This document shows positions 3,193-5,343 of a stretch of DNA of 5,343 nt, piece by piece (position 1 is the first letter of the stretch; the number at the start of each line of letters is the position of its first letter). Under the pieces are notes generated by a model that did no database searches, was not told the origin of the DNA, and saw only the letters and a program-made list of their open reading frames with translations. The position numbers and the translations under genes are program-made. Source of the DNA: an uncultured Opitutaceae bacterium (GTDB lineage Bacteria; Verrucomicrobiota; Verrucomicrobiia; Opitutales; Opitutaceae); assembly GCA_937128785.1 (NCBI GenBank), contig CAKZMS010000173.1, positions 1-5,343 on the forward strand. Reading direction: 5' to 3'.

Positions 3193-5343
3193 CTATGTTC
3201 CCTCGGTCAGATTGCCCCAGAGTAATCTCAACGAATTCAGACATACGACCACCGTGCTGCCTTCGTGCGCTGCCACCCCTAATCCGAGCGGCACGATCCC
3301 GAACAGCGAAGCAATCGCCATCACGAAAACCACCCCCATCGAGATGCTCAGATTCTGCACGATCACCCGCTTGGCGCGACGGCTCAGGGTGATGGCCGAC
3401 AACACGTGCTCGATGCGGTCCTCCATCAAAATGACCTCCGCTTGTTCCAGGGCGGCGTCGCTCCCCCTTGCTCCCATGGCGACGCTTACATCGGCAGCCG
3501 CCAGACTCGGGGCATCGTTTACGCCGTCACCGACCATCGAAACCGACCCAAAACGCTCCCGCAGTTCCGTTACGGCTTTGACCTTGTCTTCCGGGGCGAG
3601 TCCGGCCCGAACTTCATCCAAGCCCAATTCAGCCGCCACTTTCTCCGCCGTTTGTCGGCGATCCCCCGTCAACATCACCGTGTGGATTCCCAGTGCGCGC
3701 AACGCCGCGAGGACCCCTTGGGATTTCTGGCGAATTTGATCCCGGAGCAATACCCGTCCGACCAGGTCTTCGCTCACCACCCAGACCTCGGCCAACTCCG
3801 CCGCGGCGGGCGGCAATTCCTGCGCCCACTGGCCGAGCGGCCCATCCTGGAGGAGCTCCCGGCGCCCCAATAAGATCCGCGAGTCACCCACCCGTCCTTT
3901 CACGCCTTGACCCGTGATCGATTCGAATTCGGCCGCGTCCAACTCCGCCGCCCCTCGGGCCCGCGCATCACGCACGATCGCCCGGGCAATCGGATGCGTT
4001 GAATTGGCTTCGAGCGCCAAGGCCAGACTCATCAACTCGTCTTCCCGGCCGGCGGGTAGGCTTTCGTAGCTGAGGACCTCCAATTCACCCGTGGTCAGGG
4101 TGCCGGTCTTGTCCAAGGCCACCGCCCGAACCCCCGCCAGTTTCTCGATCGCCCCGCCGCCGCGGAACAGGACTCCATGTCGTGCGCCCCAGGCAATCGC
4201 AGCCAGAATCGCCGACGGTATCGAAAGCACCAACGCACACGGGCTCATCACCACCAACAGCGTCATGGCCCGATAAAAGGCGGATGTGGTTTCTTCGCTG
4301 TTGGTGAAAGGCGAAAGCCCCAGCCCCAACCACCACACCAGGAACATCGTGGTGCACACGCCCAACACCAGCAATGTGTAGCGTCCGCCGAACTTGTCGG
4401 TAAATCGCTCACTGGGCGCCCGCAGTTTTTGGTCGGTTTGGATAAGCCGGATGATTTTCTGCAGCGTGCTTTCCGCCGGCAACCGCTGGACCCTGAACAC
4501 CACGGATCCCCACAAATTAAGGGTTCCGCTGTAGACGGCATCCCCAATGGATTTCTCCACGGGAACCGATTCCCCGGTAAGCGCCGATTCGTCGCTCGCG
4601 CTCGTTCCTTTGGTGATTTCGCCGTCCGCGGGAAATCCGCTGCCGGCTTTGACTGAAACGAGATCGTCGAGCTCCAGCGATTCCACCGGAACTTCCTCCT
4701 CCTCACCATCTGGTCGCACTCGCCAGGCTCGTTTCGGCGCGGATTGCAGCAACGAGTCCACCGCCCGATGCGTGCGGTCCAGCGCATACGCCTCCATCGC
4801 TCCCGAGGCACTGAATAGAAACAACAGCAGCACCGCTTCGTGCCACGCGCCGATGGTCACCGCTCCCACCGCGACCGCCAACATGAGAAAGTGAATATCG
4901 AGCTTTCGCTTCTTGATGTTCTCCCACGAGTCGATTGCGGCATCCCAACCACCGGCAATCAACGCGGCTACGGTCAGCAGTTGAGCCCCCAGCCCACCTC
5001 CGGCAAATACGTGCACCAGCCAGCCGCCGATGCCCAGCCCCCCACACAGACCGGCAAGCACGGCCAGAAACCGCCCATCGTGATCCTCATGATCATGCGT
5101 ATCGGTCGACTCTTCAGGGTCCGGCCAGGCAAATTCCCGCCATGTCCAGAATTTCGGAGCCGTCTCACAGGAGGGCGATGCCACCTCCGCCCGCGTTCCC
5201 TTGAGCCGGACCGTGAATCCCTGCGCTTCGGGCGGGGACACGTCAGCTTCGGATGTTGGCCACGCCGCATCGATGGCTTGCAAGGTTGCTTCGAGTCGCT
5301 GGCGCAGCGCCTTCTCGTTGATATCGCCCACAGTTGCCACCTG
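3193..5343 (-). CDS. P1B-4-type transition-metal efflux ATPase (5' end may lie beyond window)
   Basis: This inner-membrane pump uses ATP to expel divalent metals; characterised P1B-4 members export Co2+, Fe2+ or Zn2+. Numbering from a GTG at 5340 (715 residues), I see a His/Asp-rich tract THDHEDHDGR (81-90), about eight hydrophobic segments, actuator TGES (255-258), SPC in a membrane helix (366-368), phosphorylation Asp410 in DKTGT, the nucleotide-domain HP motif (449-450), MLTGD (556-560), hinge GDGVNDAP (604-611) and HEGST-NSLRLL near the C-terminus (692-707). SPC together with HEGST is the P1B-4 signature, as opposed to CPC in copper, zinc and cadmium pumps. No CxxC metal-binding domain is present. 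All catalytic motifs are intact. The frame stays open to the last base of the window, so the GTG at 5340 is probably not the true start. The two lipoprotein genes follow on the same strand. The metal cannot be settled from sequence. Confidence 0.95.
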   Translation of the reverse strand, partial: QVATVGDINEKALRQRLEATLQAIDAAWPTSEADVSPPEAQGFTVRLKGTRAEVASPSCETAPKFWTWREFAWPDPEESTDTHDHEDHDGRFLAVLAGLCGGLGIGGWLVHVFAGGGLGAQLLTVAALIAGGWDAAIDSWENIKKRKLDIHFLMLAVAVGAVTIGAWHEAVLLLFLFSASGAMEAYALDRTHRAVDSLLQSAPKRAWRVRPDGEEEEVPVESLELDDLVSVKAGSGFPADGEITKGTSASDESALTGESVPVEKSIGDAVYSGTLNLWGSVVFRVQRLPAESTLQKIIRLIQTDQKLRAPSERFTDKFGGRYTLLVLGVCTTMFLVWWLGLGLSPFTNSEETTSAFYRAMTLLVVMSPCALVLSIPSAILAAIAWGARHGVLFRGGGAIEKLAGVRAVALDKTGTLTTGELEVLSYESLPAGREDELMSLALALEANSTHPIARAIVRDARARGAAELDAAEFESITGQGVKGRVGDSRILLGRRELLQDGPLGQWAQELPPAAAELAEVWVVSEDLVGRVLLRDQIRQKSQGVLAALRALGIHTVMLTGDRRQTAEKVAAELGLDEVRAGLAPEDKVKAVTELRERFGSVSMVGDGVNDAPSLAAADVSVAMGARGSDAALEQAEVILMEDRIEHVLSAITLSRRAKRVIVQNLSISMGVVFVMAIASLFGIVPLGLGVAAHEGSTVVVCLNSLRLLWGNLTEGT

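Noticed and set aside
3406..4811. Several 90-180-codon frames on both strands inside the ATPase gene
   Set aside because: They are shadows of a GC-rich coding sequence; the ATPase frame contains all family motifs and explains the whole region.

Overview
The window reads as chromosomal DNA of a Gram-negative bacterium. Two genes encode lipobox-bearing, SlyB-like envelope lipoproteins. The coding part is GC-rich, and Shine-Dalgarno sequences are sparse (one clear case, in front of asd). The protein families would fit Verrucomicrobiota (Opitutales-like), but that is an impression from sequence style and not a demonstrated assignment. There is no transposase, integrase, CRISPR array or rRNA.

Layout. 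Positions 1-320 are non-coding and more A+T-rich than the rest. They hold two minus-strand terminator hairpins (286-320 and 111-141). Each abuts a copy of the same 22-bp sequence, the 3' end of a tRNA-Val; a nest of inverted repeats lies between them. Positions 320-396 (minus) are a tRNA-Val(UAC) with good D, anticodon and T arms, but the two halves of its acceptor stem do not match. Positions 458-1504 (minus) are asd, aspartate-semialdehyde dehydrogenase. Positions 1506-2042 (plus) are a small YkuD-type L,D-transpeptidase-like protein, divergent from asd with almost no space between the start codons. Positions 2026-2577 and 2667-3149 (both minus) are two paralogous glycine-zipper lipoproteins. 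Positions 3193-5343 (minus) are a P1B-4-type transition-metal efflux ATPase that remains open at the right edge.

Functional links. The ATPase and the two lipoproteins run in one direction with short gaps (43 and 89 nt) and may be one transcription unit for metal export and envelope maintenance. Asd supplies aspartate semialdehyde for lysine, threonine, methionine and meso-diaminopimelate. The neighbouring L,D-transpeptidase family acts on diaminopimelate-containing peptidoglycan, so the divergent pair has a plausible cell-wall theme. asd and the tRNA run in one direction with no convincing terminator between them.

The genes are ordinary families. The stretch most worth a second look is the left end: the tRNA with an unpaired acceptor stem, the duplicated tRNA 3' end plus terminator, and a hairpin-rich segment that could fold as a tRNA-like RNA or be the scar of an integration event.
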